Source of the DNA: Pyxidicoccus fallax
GTDB lineage: Bacteria; Myxococcota; Myxococcia; Myxococcales; Myxococcaceae
Direction of reading: 5' to 3'
Length of the DNA: 51,762 nucleotides
NCBI RefSeq assembly: GCF_012933655.1
Contig: NZ_JABBJJ010000047.1
Location: 1-51,762 of the forward strand
Below are positions 39,566-47,720 of the stretch, piece after piece. Every line of letters starts with the position of its first letter. Position 1 is the first letter of the stretch. The notes beneath the pieces are model-generated. The model had not been told where the DNA came from. It saw only the letters and a list, made by a program, of their open reading frames with translations, and made no database searches. A program made the position numbers and the translations under genes.

Positions 39566-40207
39566 ATGCAGCGAACCGAGCGCCTCTTCGCCCTGGCCGA
39601 ATACCTCCGGGGTCGCCGCACGGGAGTCACCGCGGAGACGCTCGCCGAGCGCTTCGGCGTCACCGTGCGGACCATCTACCGGGACCTGGATGCCCTGAGG
39701 GCCGCGTCGATGCCGCTCGCCGCCGAGCGCGGACGCGGAGGTGGCTACGCGCTGGACCGGAGCTACAGCCTGCCGCCGGTGAACTTCACCGCGCGCGAGG
39801 CGGCGCTCATCGTGGCGCTGGGGCGCTTCGCCATCGACATGCGCCTTCTGCCCTTCAGCGACACGCTGGAGTCCGCGCTCGACAAGGTGCGCGCCGCGCT
39901 GTCCACGTCCGCGCAGCGCGAGCTGCTCACGCGCCTCAAGGAGCTGACGTTCCTCGGCGTGCCAGCGCTCCCCTGCAAGAAGCCCGTGCGCGAGGCCATC
40001 GAGCGCGCGTGGTTCGAGCAGCAGCCGGTGCGCATCACCTACGTGGACTCGAACTTCCTGGAGACGACGCGCGACGTGCGCATCATGTCCGTCATCATGG
40101 ACCGGCACGAGACGCGCATCGACGCCGTCGAGCTGGGCGGCACCGAGCGCCGCCCCTTCCGGTTGGACCGCATCACCCAGGCCGAGGTGCTGCGGAGCAC
40201 GCCCTGA
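39566..40207 (+). CDS. HTH/WYL-domain transcriptional regulator (YafY type)
   Basis: 213 residues. The N-terminal HTH (QRTERLFALAEYLRGRRTGV, ETLAERFGVTVRTIYRDLDA, GYALDRSYSLPPVNFTAREA) is of the DeoR/HTH_11 type of YafY proteins. The C-terminal half (about 140-210) is a WYL-like domain (EAIERAWFEQQPVRITYVDS, TRRD-type ending RRPFRLDRITQAEVL). The WYL core is degenerate (no W-Y-L triplet). It is shorter than the usual 230-320 residues, lacking a C-terminal extension. It should repress from the inverted repeat at 39534, and by the shared site the GFA gene at 31620-32054. Divergent from the polymerase gene. Confidence 0.85.
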   Translation: MQRTERLFALAEYLRGRRTGVTAETLAERFGVTVRTIYRDLDALRAASMPLAAERGRGGGYALDRSYSLPPVNFTAREAALIVALGRFAIDMRLLPFSDTLESALDKVRAALSTSAQRELLTRLKELTFLGVPALPCKKPVREAIERAWFEQQPVRITYVDSNFLETTRDVRIMSVIMDRHETRIDAVELGGTERRPFRLDRITQAEVLRSTP

Positions 40208-40219
40208 CAGACGGCCGGC

Positions 40220-41242
40220 TCAGGCGCGCGAGAGGCGGCGCAGGAAGCCGCGCACGTGGGCGGCGATGACGTCGCCGTGGTCCTCCAGGGCGAAGTGCCC
40301 GCTGTCGAGCAGGTGCACCTCCGCGCCGGGCACGTCCTGCTTGAAGGCCAGCGCACCCTCCGGTGCGAAGGCCAGGTCGTTGCGCCCCCATACCGCGAGC
40401 ACCGGAGGCTGGTGCTCGCGCAGGTACGCCTGCCACGCGGGGTAGGCCGCGACGTTGGTGCGGTAGTCGTAGAACAGGTCGAGCTGCACGTCGACGACGC
40501 CCGGCCGCTCCAGCAGCAACTGGCTCAAGAGCGCGTCATCGGGGCTGACGCGGCCGGCGTCGCGGATGCCCGTCGAGTGCTCCATCTTCCGGAACTCGCG
40601 GGTGAAGACGCCGCGCACGGCCTTCTCCGCCTCCGCGTCGTTCCGGTCCGCCCACAGCGCGCGGATGGGCGCCCACAGCGGCGTCAGTCCCTGCTCATAC
40701 GCGTTGCCGTTCTGCGTGATGAGGCCGGTGATGCGCTCGGGGTGCCGCGTCGCCAGCCGGAAGCCCACCGGCGAACCGTAGTCCTGGACGTACAGCGCAT
40801 ACCGCTTCAGGCCGAGCCGCTCCGTCACCGCCTCCACCACGTCCGCGATGGCGTCGAAGGTGTAGGGCCACTCGCCCCGCTTCGGCGCCGAGCTGTGCCC
40901 GAAGCCGGGGTAGTCCGGAGCGACGACGTGGAACTCGTCGCGCAGCGACTCCATCAGCTCGCGGTACATGAAGGACGAGCTGGGAAAGCCATGCAGCAAG
41001 AGGAGCGTGGGTGCGGTCGGGTCGCCGGCCTCTCGCACGAAGATGGAGAGGCCACGGATGTCCAGGGTGCGGTAGCGGAACGCCTTCGTGTCGGCGGCCG
41101 GCACGGAGGGCGAGGGCCCGCCGGCCCGTGCCCCGGTGGTGCCGCATGCCGAGAGCGCGGCTCCGAGCACGGCGCCGCCAGTCGCGAGGGCCTGGCGCCG
41201 GGACACCGCATCGGGAGGAGAGGAGGGGTTTCGTGTCGTCAT
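40220..41242 (-). CDS. Tat-exported or lipoprotein alpha/beta hydrolase, haloalkane-dehalogenase-like
   Basis: 340 residues. The N-terminus has a twin-arginine-like SRRQALATGG followed by LGAALSAC, so export by Tat and possible lipidation are likely. The hydrolase has LLLHGFPSSSFMY (oxyanion loop), nucleophile Asp in YVQDYGSPVGF, and the catalytic His in HLLDSGHFALEDHG near the end, with the acid in AVWGRNDLAF. The Asp nucleophile and HGFPSSS suit the haloalkane dehalogenase or epoxide hydrolase branch. It is divergent from a LysR gene, with 87 bases between the two start codons, so LysR probably controls it. The natural substrate is unknown. Confidence 0.85.
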   Translation of the reverse strand: MTTRNPSSPPDAVSRRQALATGGAVLGAALSACGTTGARAGGPSPSVPAADTKAFRYRTLDIRGLSIFVREAGDPTAPTLLLLHGFPSSSFMYRELMESLRDEFHVVAPDYPGFGHSSAPKRGEWPYTFDAIADVVEAVTERLGLKRYALYVQDYGSPVGFRLATRHPERITGLITQNGNAYEQGLTPLWAPIRALWADRNDAEAEKAVRGVFTREFRKMEHSTGIRDAGRVSPDDALLSQLLLERPGVVDVQLDLFYDYRTNVAAYPAWQAYLREHQPPVLAVWGRNDLAFAPEGALAFKQDVPGAEVHLLDSGHFALEDHGDVIAAHVRGFLRRLSRA

Positions 41243-41291
41243 GCCTCATGACTACGGGCGTGGCGTGGCGTCCGGTAGACCGGCTCGCGGC

Positions 41292-41316
41292 ATGACACCT
41301 TGGACATCCATGTCAT
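41292..41316. promoter_or_regulatory. LysR-type inverted repeat between hydrolase and LysR genes
   Basis: ATGACA (41292-41297) and TGTCAT (41311-41316) form a perfect 6-bp inverted repeat with a 13-base spacer, in the divergent promoter region. This is the position and size of a LysR recognition site (T-N11-A type). It lies between the two start codons (41242 and 41330). Confidence 0.5.
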
Positions 41317-41329
41317 AAATCCCCATTCC

Positions 41330-42214
41330 ATGGAGACCCTCACGACGATGTCCACGTTCGTCCGCGTGGCGGAGACGCGGAACTTCACGCGGGCGGCGCG
41401 CCAGCTGCGCACCACCGCATCGGCGGTGAGCAAGAGCGTGGCGCGACTGGAGCAGCGGCTCGGTGTGCGGCTGCTGGACCGGACCACGCGCCGTGTGTCG
41501 CTCACCCAGGAGGGCGCCCTCTACTACGAGCGCTGCGTGCGCATCCTCGGCGAGGTGAACGACGCCGAAGCCGAAATCTCCCAGAGCCTCACCCGCCCCC
41601 GGGGCCGGCTGCGCGTGACGACGACCACCATCCTCGGCCTGCGCGTGCTCGTCCCCCAGTTGCGCCGCTTCCGCGAGCGGTTCCCCGAGGTGCAATTGGA
41701 GCTGGAACTGGAGGACGCTGTCGTCGACCTCATCGCCGGCTCCTACGACGTCGCCATCCGCATGGGCGAGCCCGGAGACCCACGGCTCAAGGCCCGGCGG
41801 CTCGCGCCCATCCGCCACGTGCTCTGCGCCTCGCCGGACTACCTCCGAAAGCGAGGCGTCCCCCGTACGCCCTCGCAGCTCGCGGAGCACGACTGCATCC
41901 ACTGCCGGCTGCCCTCCGGGCGCATCGAGCCCTGGGCCTTCGCGACGGCGCAGGAGGCCGCACCGGTGCGCGTCCCGCAGTCACTCGTCTTCAATCACCT
42001 CGAGGCGGTGATGATGGTGGCCATGGACGGAATGGGCATCGCCCGCGTCCCCGAGGTCGCGGCGACGCCCGCGCTCGCGTCCGGAAAGCTCGTGCCCGTG
42101 CTGCGCGAGCACATGGTGGAGCAGGGCTCCGTCTGGCTGCTGTGGCAGCCCGGGCGGGAGCGGCTGCCCAGGCTGCGAGCCTTCATCGACTTCGTGAGCC
42201 CGCTGTTCCGCTGA
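41330..42214 (+). CDS. LysR-family transcriptional regulator
   Basis: 294 residues from ATG 41330 (an in-frame TTG at 41300 is unlikely). The N-terminal winged helix (FVRVAETRNFTRAARQLRTT, ASAVSKSVARLEQRLGVRLL, RTTRRVSLTQEG) is followed by the LysR effector domain (GRLRVTTTTILGLRVLVPQL, YDVAIRMGEPGDPRLKARRL, ASPDYLRKRG, MDGMGIARVP). Phrases like LARLEQRLGVRLLDRTTR and LGL…LPQLRRFRERFPEV are standard. It is divergent from the haloalkane-dehalogenase-like hydrolase, its probable target through the inverted repeat at 41292-41316. The inducing compound is unknown. Confidence 0.9.
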   Translation: METLTTMSTFVRVAETRNFTRAARQLRTTASAVSKSVARLEQRLGVRLLDRTTRRVSLTQEGALYYERCVRILGEVNDAEAEISQSLTRPRGRLRVTTTTILGLRVLVPQLRRFRERFPEVQLELELEDAVVDLIAGSYDVAIRMGEPGDPRLKARRLAPIRHVLCASPDYLRKRGVPRTPSQLAEHDCIHCRLPSGRIEPWAFATAQEAAPVRVPQSLVFNHLEAVMMVAMDGMGIARVPEVAATPALASGKLVPVLREHMVEQGSVWLLWQPGRERLPRLRAFIDFVSPLFR

Positions 42215-42244
42215 AGGGAAGAGCGGGCCCTTCGTGCCGCTACC

Positions 42245-43921
42245 TCACGGCAGGGGCGCCAGGTCGGGCAGCATGGGGACGCGCCGCTCGCCGGGGCCGT
42301 TGGGGGTGCTCGGGCTGTTGTTCGTCACCCGCCGCAGCAGCGAGCGCAGCTTGGGCGCGTCGCGGCGGAGGTTGCTCACGAACGAGGAGGGCGCGGTCGG
42401 CTCCACGTAGAAGGCCCACGTGGCCCCGGTGGCGTCCGTGACGTACGCGCCGAAGTCCTGGAGCGCCTGCGCCACCATCCTCCCCTCCGCGGTGAGGCCC
42501 TGCGCGTTGATGTCCACGGACGGGGGAATCGCGAAGTAGGCGCCCATGGGCACCTGTCCCTTGTAGGTCGACTCGCTGCCCCAGTCCTGCTCCGTGGCGG
42601 GCCAGACGTAGCCCTTCGCGGTGCCGTAGCCGTTGGCGTCGTAGCCGCTCCACCCGGAGCTGTAATAGAGCTGCACGCGGTCGATGGCGACGGCCAGCGC
42701 GTGCTGGATCTTCCCCGTGTAGTTGGGATGCGTGGGGGTGGTCTCCCAGGCGCGGATGAGCCCGCCCACCGCGGAGCCGCCATAGGCGCGCACGCCGTTC
42801 TGCGGCCCCAGGCCGGAGCCGTACAGGTCGATGCGGTGGTGGCGCCCCACCCGGTAGGACGTGGACGACAGGCGCGTGGTGTCCCACGCCTCGTCGATGT
42901 ACCGGCGCGTGGGGTGGATGATGTGCATGTGCTTGTCGCTGCCCGTGGCGATGGTGGCGCTGGCCGGGATGTTGTAGGCGCCGCTGCGCGACGAGTCGTT
43001 GTAGTCCGTCACCGTGGCCCACGGGTCGCTGGAGGACGCGAGGGTGATGGGATGCGAGTACTGGTCCCAGTTCGCCCAGGCGTTGATGGTCATCCCGCCG
43101 ATGCTGGTGGCGATGAAGTCCCGCGTGGCCGGGTCCGTGGTATCCGCGTAGAGGGCGCCCTTGCCGATGGGCAGGTTCCACACGGAGTCCGAGCGGAACG
43201 GCTGCAGCGTGGCGTCGCGCGTACCCACCTGCGTGTAGACCTTGAACTCGTCGAAGCGCGCGAGGTTGTCCTGGCTCGACAGCAGGCCCACGCGGGTGGC
43301 CGTCTGGTGCGTGGCGTCGTTGACGCCGCCCTTCAGCACGCCGTTGATGTAGACGTCGATGCGGGTGCCGGACGTGCGCACCTCGAGGACGTCACCGGCG
43401 ACGGGCGCCTGGTTGATTTGCAGCGGGAAGGTCTGCGTGCCGCCGAGGAAGCGCGTGAGGAAGTACCTCCCCAGGCCCGTGTCGGTCGCGAGCTTCCAGC
43501 AGTTGCCACGGTCGATGAAGCGGAAGGTGAGGCCGGAGTACTGGCCGAGCGACGCCAGGGTGACGAGCACGCGCGCGTTGGCGGTGGCGTTCACCGTGGC
43601 GTAGTGGTCGTCCCAGGTGGCGTCATCCGTGGCGAGGTATGCCCTGCCGGAGTTGATGCCCCACGCCGTACCGGCGGGCGTGTAGCTCCACGTCTGGCTC
43701 CCCTGCTCCAGTCCCCCCAGGCCCGTGGTGCTGTTGGCCCGGGTGAACGAGTCATAGAGGTTCGCGTCCGAGGCGCCCTGCTCCTGGGCGGCCACTGGCG
43801 CCTCCCGCGTGTCCCCCTGGGACGGCTCGCCACACGCCGTCCCCAACCACAGCACGGGGAACAACACCGGGAGGAGGGCGGCGCGGGCCGCCCGTTGGAA
43901 GTATCCAGAGGGGCTCTTCAT
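42245..43921 (-). CDS. Secreted lipoprotein with LamG-like domain
   Basis: 558 residues. Signal ARAALLPVLFPVLWLGTAC gives a lipoprotein. Residues about 52-235 are LamG/concanavalin-like (LYDSFTRANSTTGLGGLEQG, RVLVTLASLGQYSGLTFRFI, GDVLEVRTSGTRIDVYINGV, RVGLLSSQDNLARFDEFKVY), i.e. carbohydrate-binding. Residues about 240-540 form an unrecognised domain with HMHIIHPTRR, DLYGSGLGPQNGVRAYGGSA and QLYYSSGWSGYDANGYGTAK; conserved His/Asp in this region suggest a secreted enzyme, perhaps glycan-active. No standard catalytic motif was found. A predicted stem-loop in the 5' leader (43929-43969) may cover part of the ribosome site. Confidence 0.7.
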   Translation of the reverse strand: MKSPSGYFQRAARAALLPVLFPVLWLGTACGEPSQGDTREAPVAAQEQGASDANLYDSFTRANSTTGLGGLEQGSQTWSYTPAGTAWGINSGRAYLATDDATWDDHYATVNATANARVLVTLASLGQYSGLTFRFIDRGNCWKLATDTGLGRYFLTRFLGGTQTFPLQINQAPVAGDVLEVRTSGTRIDVYINGVLKGGVNDATHQTATRVGLLSSQDNLARFDEFKVYTQVGTRDATLQPFRSDSVWNLPIGKGALYADTTDPATRDFIATSIGGMTINAWANWDQYSHPITLASSSDPWATVTDYNDSSRSGAYNIPASATIATGSDKHMHIIHPTRRYIDEAWDTTRLSSTSYRVGRHHRIDLYGSGLGPQNGVRAYGGSAVGGLIRAWETTPTHPNYTGKIQHALAVAIDRVQLYYSSGWSGYDANGYGTAKGYVWPATEQDWGSESTYKGQVPMGAYFAIPPSVDINAQGLTAEGRMVAQALQDFGAYVTDATGATWAFYVEPTAPSSFVSNLRRDAPKLRSLLRRVTNNSPSTPNGPGERRVPMLPDLAPLP

Positions 43922-43928
43922 CTCTTCT

Positions 43929-43969
43929 CCTTGATGTCGCGCTTCAGGGATTAAGCGCGATTTTCAAGG
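43929..43969 (-). promoter_or_regulatory. Hairpin covering part of the ribosome site of the LamG lipoprotein gene
   Basis: On the minus strand, CCTTGA, then AAA, then TCGCGCTT pair with AAGCGCGA, CA and TCAAGG around an 8-base loop. The outer arm (TCAAGG) includes the first bases of the Shine-Dalgarno AAGGAG that precedes the start at 43921. Melting of the hairpin would therefore free the ribosome site. It could also be a transcript-stabilising stem. Confidence 0.55.
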
Positions 43970-43999
43970 ATACAGGAGAAGAGCGGAAGCCCGGAGACC

Positions 44000-44182
44000 T
44001 CAGTACTCCAGCGGCGGCTGGGGCCCGGGGACGATGTCGGCGATGTCGGGGTCGACGTCGCCGGGCTGGCGCGTCGGACGCTCGGCCTTGACGCGCTTGC
44101 GCTCCTCGCGCTTCGCGTCCTTCTCCTGCTGGTGCTGCTTGCGCGCCTGCTCTTTCTGGCGCTTGGTGGACTTTCCTTGCAT
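44000..44182 (-). CDS. Small highly charged protein, 60 residues
   Basis: ATG 44182 has GGGAGG six bases upstream. The product is MQGKSTKRQKEQARKQHQQE, then KDAKREERKRVKAERPTRQP, then GDVDPDIADIVPGPQPPLEY: 40 basic, helix-forming residues followed by an acidic, Pro-rich tail. It should bind nucleic acid or ribosomes; a conserved tail DPDIADIVPGPQP suggests a protein contact. The terminator of the cold-shock gene lies immediately upstream, so this gene has either its own promoter or read-through. Function unknown. Confidence 0.7.
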   Translation of the reverse strand: MQGKSTKRQKEQARKQHQQEKDAKREERKRVKAERPTRQPGDVDPDIADIVPGPQPPLEY

Positions 44183-44200
44183 TGAGCCTCCCTAACTGAA

Positions 44201-44236
44201 AACAAAAGCCCGGCCTCGCTGAGCGGAGACCGGGCT
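44201..44236 (-). terminator. Rho-independent terminator of the cold-shock gene
   Basis: On the minus strand the stem AGCCCGG…CCGGGCT (44236-44230 with 44213-44207) closes a loop of about 16 bases and is followed by TTTTGTTTTC. It begins 22 bases after the cold-shock stop codon at 44259. It is the only clear T-tract terminator noticed in this window. Confidence 0.85.
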
Positions 44237-44258
44237 GACGGGTGTTGGAGCTGTCGCT

Positions 44259-44465
44259 CTATCCAACGACGCGGACGTTCTCGGCCTGGAGGCCCTTGGG
44301 GCCCTTCCGGGTCTCGAACTCCACCTTCTGACCCTCGGCGAGGGTCCTGAAGCCGTCCGACTGGATGGCGGTGTGATGGCAGAACACGTCAGGGCCGCCA
44401 TTGTCCTGGGCAATGAAGCCGAAGCCCTTCGCGTCGTTGAACCACTTCACGGTGCCGGTCGCCAT
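44259..44465 (-). CDS. CspA-family cold-shock protein
   Basis: 68 residues, the usual size. [20 protein letters not shown], then [16 protein letters not shown], then [18 protein letters not shown]: the RNP1 (KGFGFI) and RNP2 (VFCHH, normally VFVHH) motifs are present, the latter with Cys in place of Val. It binds single-stranded RNA and DNA as a chaperone. The 5' leader (44466 towards 44700) is long enough to carry temperature-dependent structure, and a Rho-independent terminator follows. Divergent from the VOC gene. Confidence 0.97.
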   Translation of the reverse strand: MATGTVKWFNDAKGFGFIAQDNGGPDVFCHHTAIQSDGFRTLAEGQKVEFETRKGPKGLQAENVRVVG

Positions 44466-44721
44466 GTCGCTTCTTCTTTCTACGTGCGGCTGTGAGGCCG
44501 CCTCCTGTCCCAACGTGGGACCGGGCAGGCTCTAGCCTGTCAGGGGGCCAAAGTCGAATGTGGAAGGCCCCGAATATCCACAGGCTGTCAGCCGTGAGGT
44601 GGAACTGGCGCCAGAAACGAAGAATTCCGCCCCCTTGCCTTCCAGGGAGCCGGTACACGCTGTATCCGGAGACCCACACACGGAGGGCACGTACGGCCCC
44701 CGTCCCTGCCTGGGAGGAGAC

Positions 44722-45111
44722 ATGCACCGCAGCCGGCTCAGCACGTTCGTCATCGACTGCAAGGTGGACGACCTGGATGCCGCCACGGAGTTCTGGAGCC
44801 GCGCCTTCGGGCGGGCGGTGCTCCCGCCCGACCCGGACAGCCCCACCTACCGCGAATTGAAGACGCGGGAGGGGGAGACGCTGCTGCTGGTGCAGAAGGT
44901 GGACCACCCCAGCCGCGTGCACCTGGACATCGAGGCGGATGACATCGAGGCCGAGGTGAAGCGGCTGGAGGCGCTGGGCGCGAAGCGGGTGGAGTTCATC
45001 CGGCGCTGGTGGGTCATGGAAGCGCCCACCGGTCACCGCTTCTGCGTCGTGCGTCCCCAGCGGGGGCCGCTCGAGGGACGCGCGAACGAGTGGGACGGCG
45101 AGGGCCGCTGA
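44722..45111 (+). CDS. VOC-family (glyoxalase-like) protein
   Basis: 129 residues from ATG 44722 (GGGAGGAG upstream). RLSTFVIDCKVDDLDAATEF then WSRAFGRAVLPPDPD is the first beta-alpha-beta unit of the vicinal-oxygen-chelate fold; HPSRVHLDIEADDIEAEVKR, LEALGAKRVEF and VMEAPTGHRFCVVRPQ are the second. Metal-ligand candidates are His in VHLDIE and Glu in WVMEAPTG. Such proteins include glyoxalases, dioxygenases and resistance proteins; a single-unit protein of this length is often a dimeric, uncharacterised member. Its 3' end overlaps a divergently oriented TetR frame by 98 bases (45014-45111). Confidence 0.85.
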   Translation: MHRSRLSTFVIDCKVDDLDAATEFWSRAFGRAVLPPDPDSPTYRELKTREGETLLLVQKVDHPSRVHLDIEADDIEAEVKRLEALGAKRVEFIRRWWVMEAPTGHRFCVVRPQRGPLEGRANEWDGEGR

Positions 45112-45403
45112 CGCGCCCGCGGCCGCCCTGCTTCCACTTCAGCAACGCGCGCAGCGCGGCGGTGGGGCCGCGCTGCTCACGCACCAGGGCCTCCACCAGC
45201 CCCTGCTTGCCGCCGAAGTGGTAGCGCAGGGTGCCACGGCTCACATGTGCGCGCCGCGCGACGGCCTCGAGCGTCAGCGCGCCGGGGCCCTGCTCCCGCA
45301 GGAGCCCGCTGGCGGCCTGGAGCAACCTGTCGCGTGTGCCCCCCTCGTCACGGATGCGCCACACCGGCGCCACGATGAGGTCGAACCACGGCAGCCCGAA
45401 CAT
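45014..45403 (-). pseudogene. Truncated TetR-family regulator
   Basis: From ATG 45403 (GGGGGAGGAAA upstream) the product has MFGLPWFDLIVAPVWR, then a canonical TetR HTH: GTRDRLLQAASGLLREQGPG, ALTLEAVARRAHVSRGTLRY, HFGGKQGLVEALV. After about residue 90 it turns into an arginine-rich, antisense-like sequence and ends inside the opposite-strand VOC gene. It lacks the 100-120-residue ligand domain. It could be a real short repressor; the overlap and missing domain make gene loss more likely. It lies divergently to the MocR-type regulator gene 197 bases away. Confidence 0.65.
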
Positions 45404-45566
45404 GCTTTCCTCCCCCGTCTCTTCCCCCGGGCGATGCGGCCCGGACCCTGATTCCCGGCGGGAAAGGCCCGCCGGGCCCCCAGACACCCGACCCAGACGG
45501 GTGTTCCTGGACTCATGCCTACGACACAGAGCTATCCCGATTGGGTCGTTAATCTGAGTGATGGTT

Positions 45567-45585
45567 GGTGATTCCGGTCATCACC
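45567..45585. promoter_or_regulatory. Inverted repeat at the MocR-type regulator start
   Basis: GGTGAT (45567-45572), 7 bases, ATCACC (45580-45585) is a perfect inverted repeat ending 14 bases before the preferred start codon. GTGATGGTTGGTGAT just before it repeats the GTGAT half. It suits binding by the GntR-type HTH of the regulator. Confidence 0.5.
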
Positions 45586-45599
45586 GAGGTGAATCTGAA

Positions 45600-47114
45600 G
45601 TGACTTCGAAGCGCACACGCCGGAAGCGGCCCGTGGTGATGGCGGCGCCCACGCTCGTGCTGGACGCGTCCACCGGGGCGCCGCTGCAGGCGCAGGTGGT
45701 GGAGGCGCTGCGCTCGGCCATCCTCGCGGGCCGGCTGGCGCCGGGCACGCGCCTGGCGTCGACGCGGGCGTTGGCGGAGCAGCTCGACGTGTCCCGCAAC
45801 ACGGTGCTCAACGCGTACGCGCGGCTCCTGTCGGAGGGCTACCTCGTCGGACAGACGGGCTCGGGCACGTACGTGGCCCGCGAGCCGCCGGAGCGGCTGA
45901 CGGCCGCGCGGCGCGCTCCGGTCCGGGAGCGCGAGCCCGCGCGCGTGGCGCCCCCGGTGCTGTCGAGGCGCGGCGCGGCGCTGGCGGCCGTGCCCGCGCT
46001 GCCCGCGCCCGGGCACGGCATTCCCCCGGGCCGCATGGCCTTCCGGGTGGGGCTGCCGGCGCTGGACGCCTTCCCGAGCGAGCTGTGGGGGCGGCTCCTG
46101 CACGCGCGCTGGCGGCGCTCGTGGCGGGACATGATGTCGCCGGTGCCGGTGGAGGGCTACCCGCCCCTGCGCCGCGCCGTCGCGGACTACCTCGCCACCG
46201 CGCGCGGCGTGCGCTGTGTCCCGGAGCAGGTGTTCATCGTCAACGGCACGCAGCAGGCCCTGAGCCTGGCGGCGCAGATGCTGCTGGACCCTGGCGACGC
46301 GGCGTGGGTGGAGGACCCGGGCTACTTCCTCGCCCGGGGCGCGCTCACCGCGGCGGGCGCCACGCTCGTGGGCGTGCCGGTGGACGACGAGGGCCTGGAC
46401 GTGGAGGCGGGGTTGCGCCTGCGCCCGGACGCGAAGCTCGCCGTCGTCACGCCGTCGCATCAGCTCCCGCTCGGGGTGGCCATGAGCGAGCGGCGCAAGC
46501 AGGCGCTCCTGGCGTGGGCGGCGCGCTCGAAGGCGTGGATTGTGGAGGACGACTACGACAGCGAGCTGCGCTACGTGGGCCGGCCCCTGCCCTCGCTCCA
46601 GGGATTCGCTGCGGACGCGCGCGTGCTGCACACCGGCACCTTCAGCAAGGTGGTGTCCCCCGCCCTGCGGCTGGGCTACCTCGTGGTGCCCGAGCCCCTG
46701 GTGGATGCCTTTCGCTCCGCCCGCAACTTCGCGGACCGGTACTCGCCCGTGCTGGAGCAGGCGGTGCTCGCGGACTTCATCAGCCAGGGCCACTTCAGCC
46801 GTCACGTGCGGCGCATGCGCGTGCTCTACGCGGCCCGGCAGGAGGCGCTCCTGGACGCGGGGCGGCGCGAGCTGCGGGGGCTGCTGGACCTCGCTCCCCT
46901 GCCCGCGGGAATGCACCTCATCGGCTGGCTTCCCGAGGGCCGCGACGAGCACGCCGCCACCGCGCGTGCCACCGACGCGGGCGTCGCCGTCATTCCCCTG
47001 TCCTCCTCCCGGCTGGAGCGGCGGGGACGCGGGGGGCTGATGCTCGGCTACGCGTGTGTCCCGGAAGAGGAAATCGCCGAGGCCGTCACGCGGCTGGCGC
47101 GCGCCCTGGGCTGA
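45600..47114 (+). CDS. MocR/PdxR-family regulator (GntR HTH fused to aminotransferase domain)
   Basis: About 504 residues from GTG 45600 (in-frame ATG 45558 is alternative). A GntR-type HTH spans about 15-85 (GAPLQAQVVEALRSAILAGR, SRNTVLNAYARLLSEGYLVG). A fold-type I aminotransferase-like domain follows (FRVGLPALDAFPSELWGRLL, FIVNGTQQALSLAAQMLL, EDDYDSELRY). The PLP lysine is in GTFSKVVSPALRLGYLVVP. These proteins sense PLP and control PLP or metabolite genes; some control neighbouring AhpD/carboxymuconolactone-type genes. The gene's start has an inverted repeat, and the next gene downstream is an AhpD-like enzyme, its probable target. Confidence 0.9.
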   Translation: MTSKRTRRKRPVVMAAPTLVLDASTGAPLQAQVVEALRSAILAGRLAPGTRLASTRALAEQLDVSRNTVLNAYARLLSEGYLVGQTGSGTYVAREPPERLTAARRAPVREREPARVAPPVLSRRGAALAAVPALPAPGHGIPPGRMAFRVGLPALDAFPSELWGRLLHARWRRSWRDMMSPVPVEGYPPLRRAVADYLATARGVRCVPEQVFIVNGTQQALSLAAQMLLDPGDAAWVEDPGYFLARGALTAAGATLVGVPVDDEGLDVEAGLRLRPDAKLAVVTPSHQLPLGVAMSERRKQALLAWAARSKAWIVEDDYDSELRYVGRPLPSLQGFAADARVLHTGTFSKVVSPALRLGYLVVPEPLVDAFRSARNFADRYSPVLEQAVLADFISQGHFSRHVRRMRVLYAARQEALLDAGRRELRGLLDLAPLPAGMHLIGWLPEGRDEHAATARATDAGVAVIPLSSSRLERRGRGGLMLGYACVPEEEIAEAVTRLARALG

Positions 47115-47235
47115 GCCGGGAGAAGTGGCTCCATCCCTTCGCGCACAAGTGGCTCTCGTGCGGTGCGGGGCCCCCCGTTAGAGCAAGCGTGCGCGCCGGG
47201 GCATCGAACTCCCCTGGCGCATCGGAGAATGCGAC

Positions 47236-47700
47236 ATGGAAAAGCAGCGGATGAACATCGCGAGGGTGGCTCCCGGCGTGTACTCGGCGATGATGGGGCT
47301 GGAGCGGTACCTGAACGAGTGCGGGCTGGAGGCGAACCTCCTCCACCTCATCAAGCTGCGCACGTCGCAGCTCAATCGATGCGCGTTCTGCATCGACATG
47401 CACTGGAAGGACCTGCGCGCGGCGGGCGAGTCGGAGCAGCGGCTGTACGGGCTCGACGCGTGGGAGGAGAGCCCCTACTACACGGACCGCGAGCGCGCGG
47501 CGCTGGCGTGGACGGAGGCGGTGACGCTGCTGACGGAGGGGTACGTGTCGGAGAGCGTGTACCGCGCCGTGCAGCCGCACTTCTCGGAGAAGGAGCTGGC
47601 CGACCTGACGGGCGCCGTGGCGGCCATCAACGCGTGGAACCGGCTGAACGTCGCGGCCCGGACGACGCCGGGCACGTACCGGGCTCCTTCCGCGAAGTAG
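47236..47700 (+). CDS. AhpD/carboxymuconolactone-decarboxylase-family protein
   Basis: 154 residues. The family signature KLRTSQLNRCAFCIDMHWKD contains the redox pair CAFC followed by His (C-x2-C-x3-H), as in AhpD-type peroxidase partners. MNIARVAPGVYSAMMGLERY, GLEANLLHLIK, and TDRERAALAWTEAVTLLTEG and WNRLNVAARTTPG are typical. It probably works in peroxide or thiol stress, cytosolic. The gene lies 121 bases after the MocR-type regulator, in the same direction. This regulator/AhpD pairing is common, suggesting that the regulator controls it. Confidence 0.9.
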   Translation: MEKQRMNIARVAPGVYSAMMGLERYLNECGLEANLLHLIKLRTSQLNRCAFCIDMHWKDLRAAGESEQRLYGLDAWEESPYYTDRERAALAWTEAVTLLTEGYVSESVYRAVQPHFSEKELADLTGAVAAINAWNRLNVAARTTPGTYRAPSAK

Positions 47701-47720
47701 GCCCGAGGACTGGGAGCCGC

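Noticed and set aside
44526..44539. CAGGCT-CT-AGCCTG palindrome between the cold-shock and VOC genes
   Set aside because: Perfect but only 6 bp per arm and a single copy; it may be part of the promoter region but nothing further supports it.
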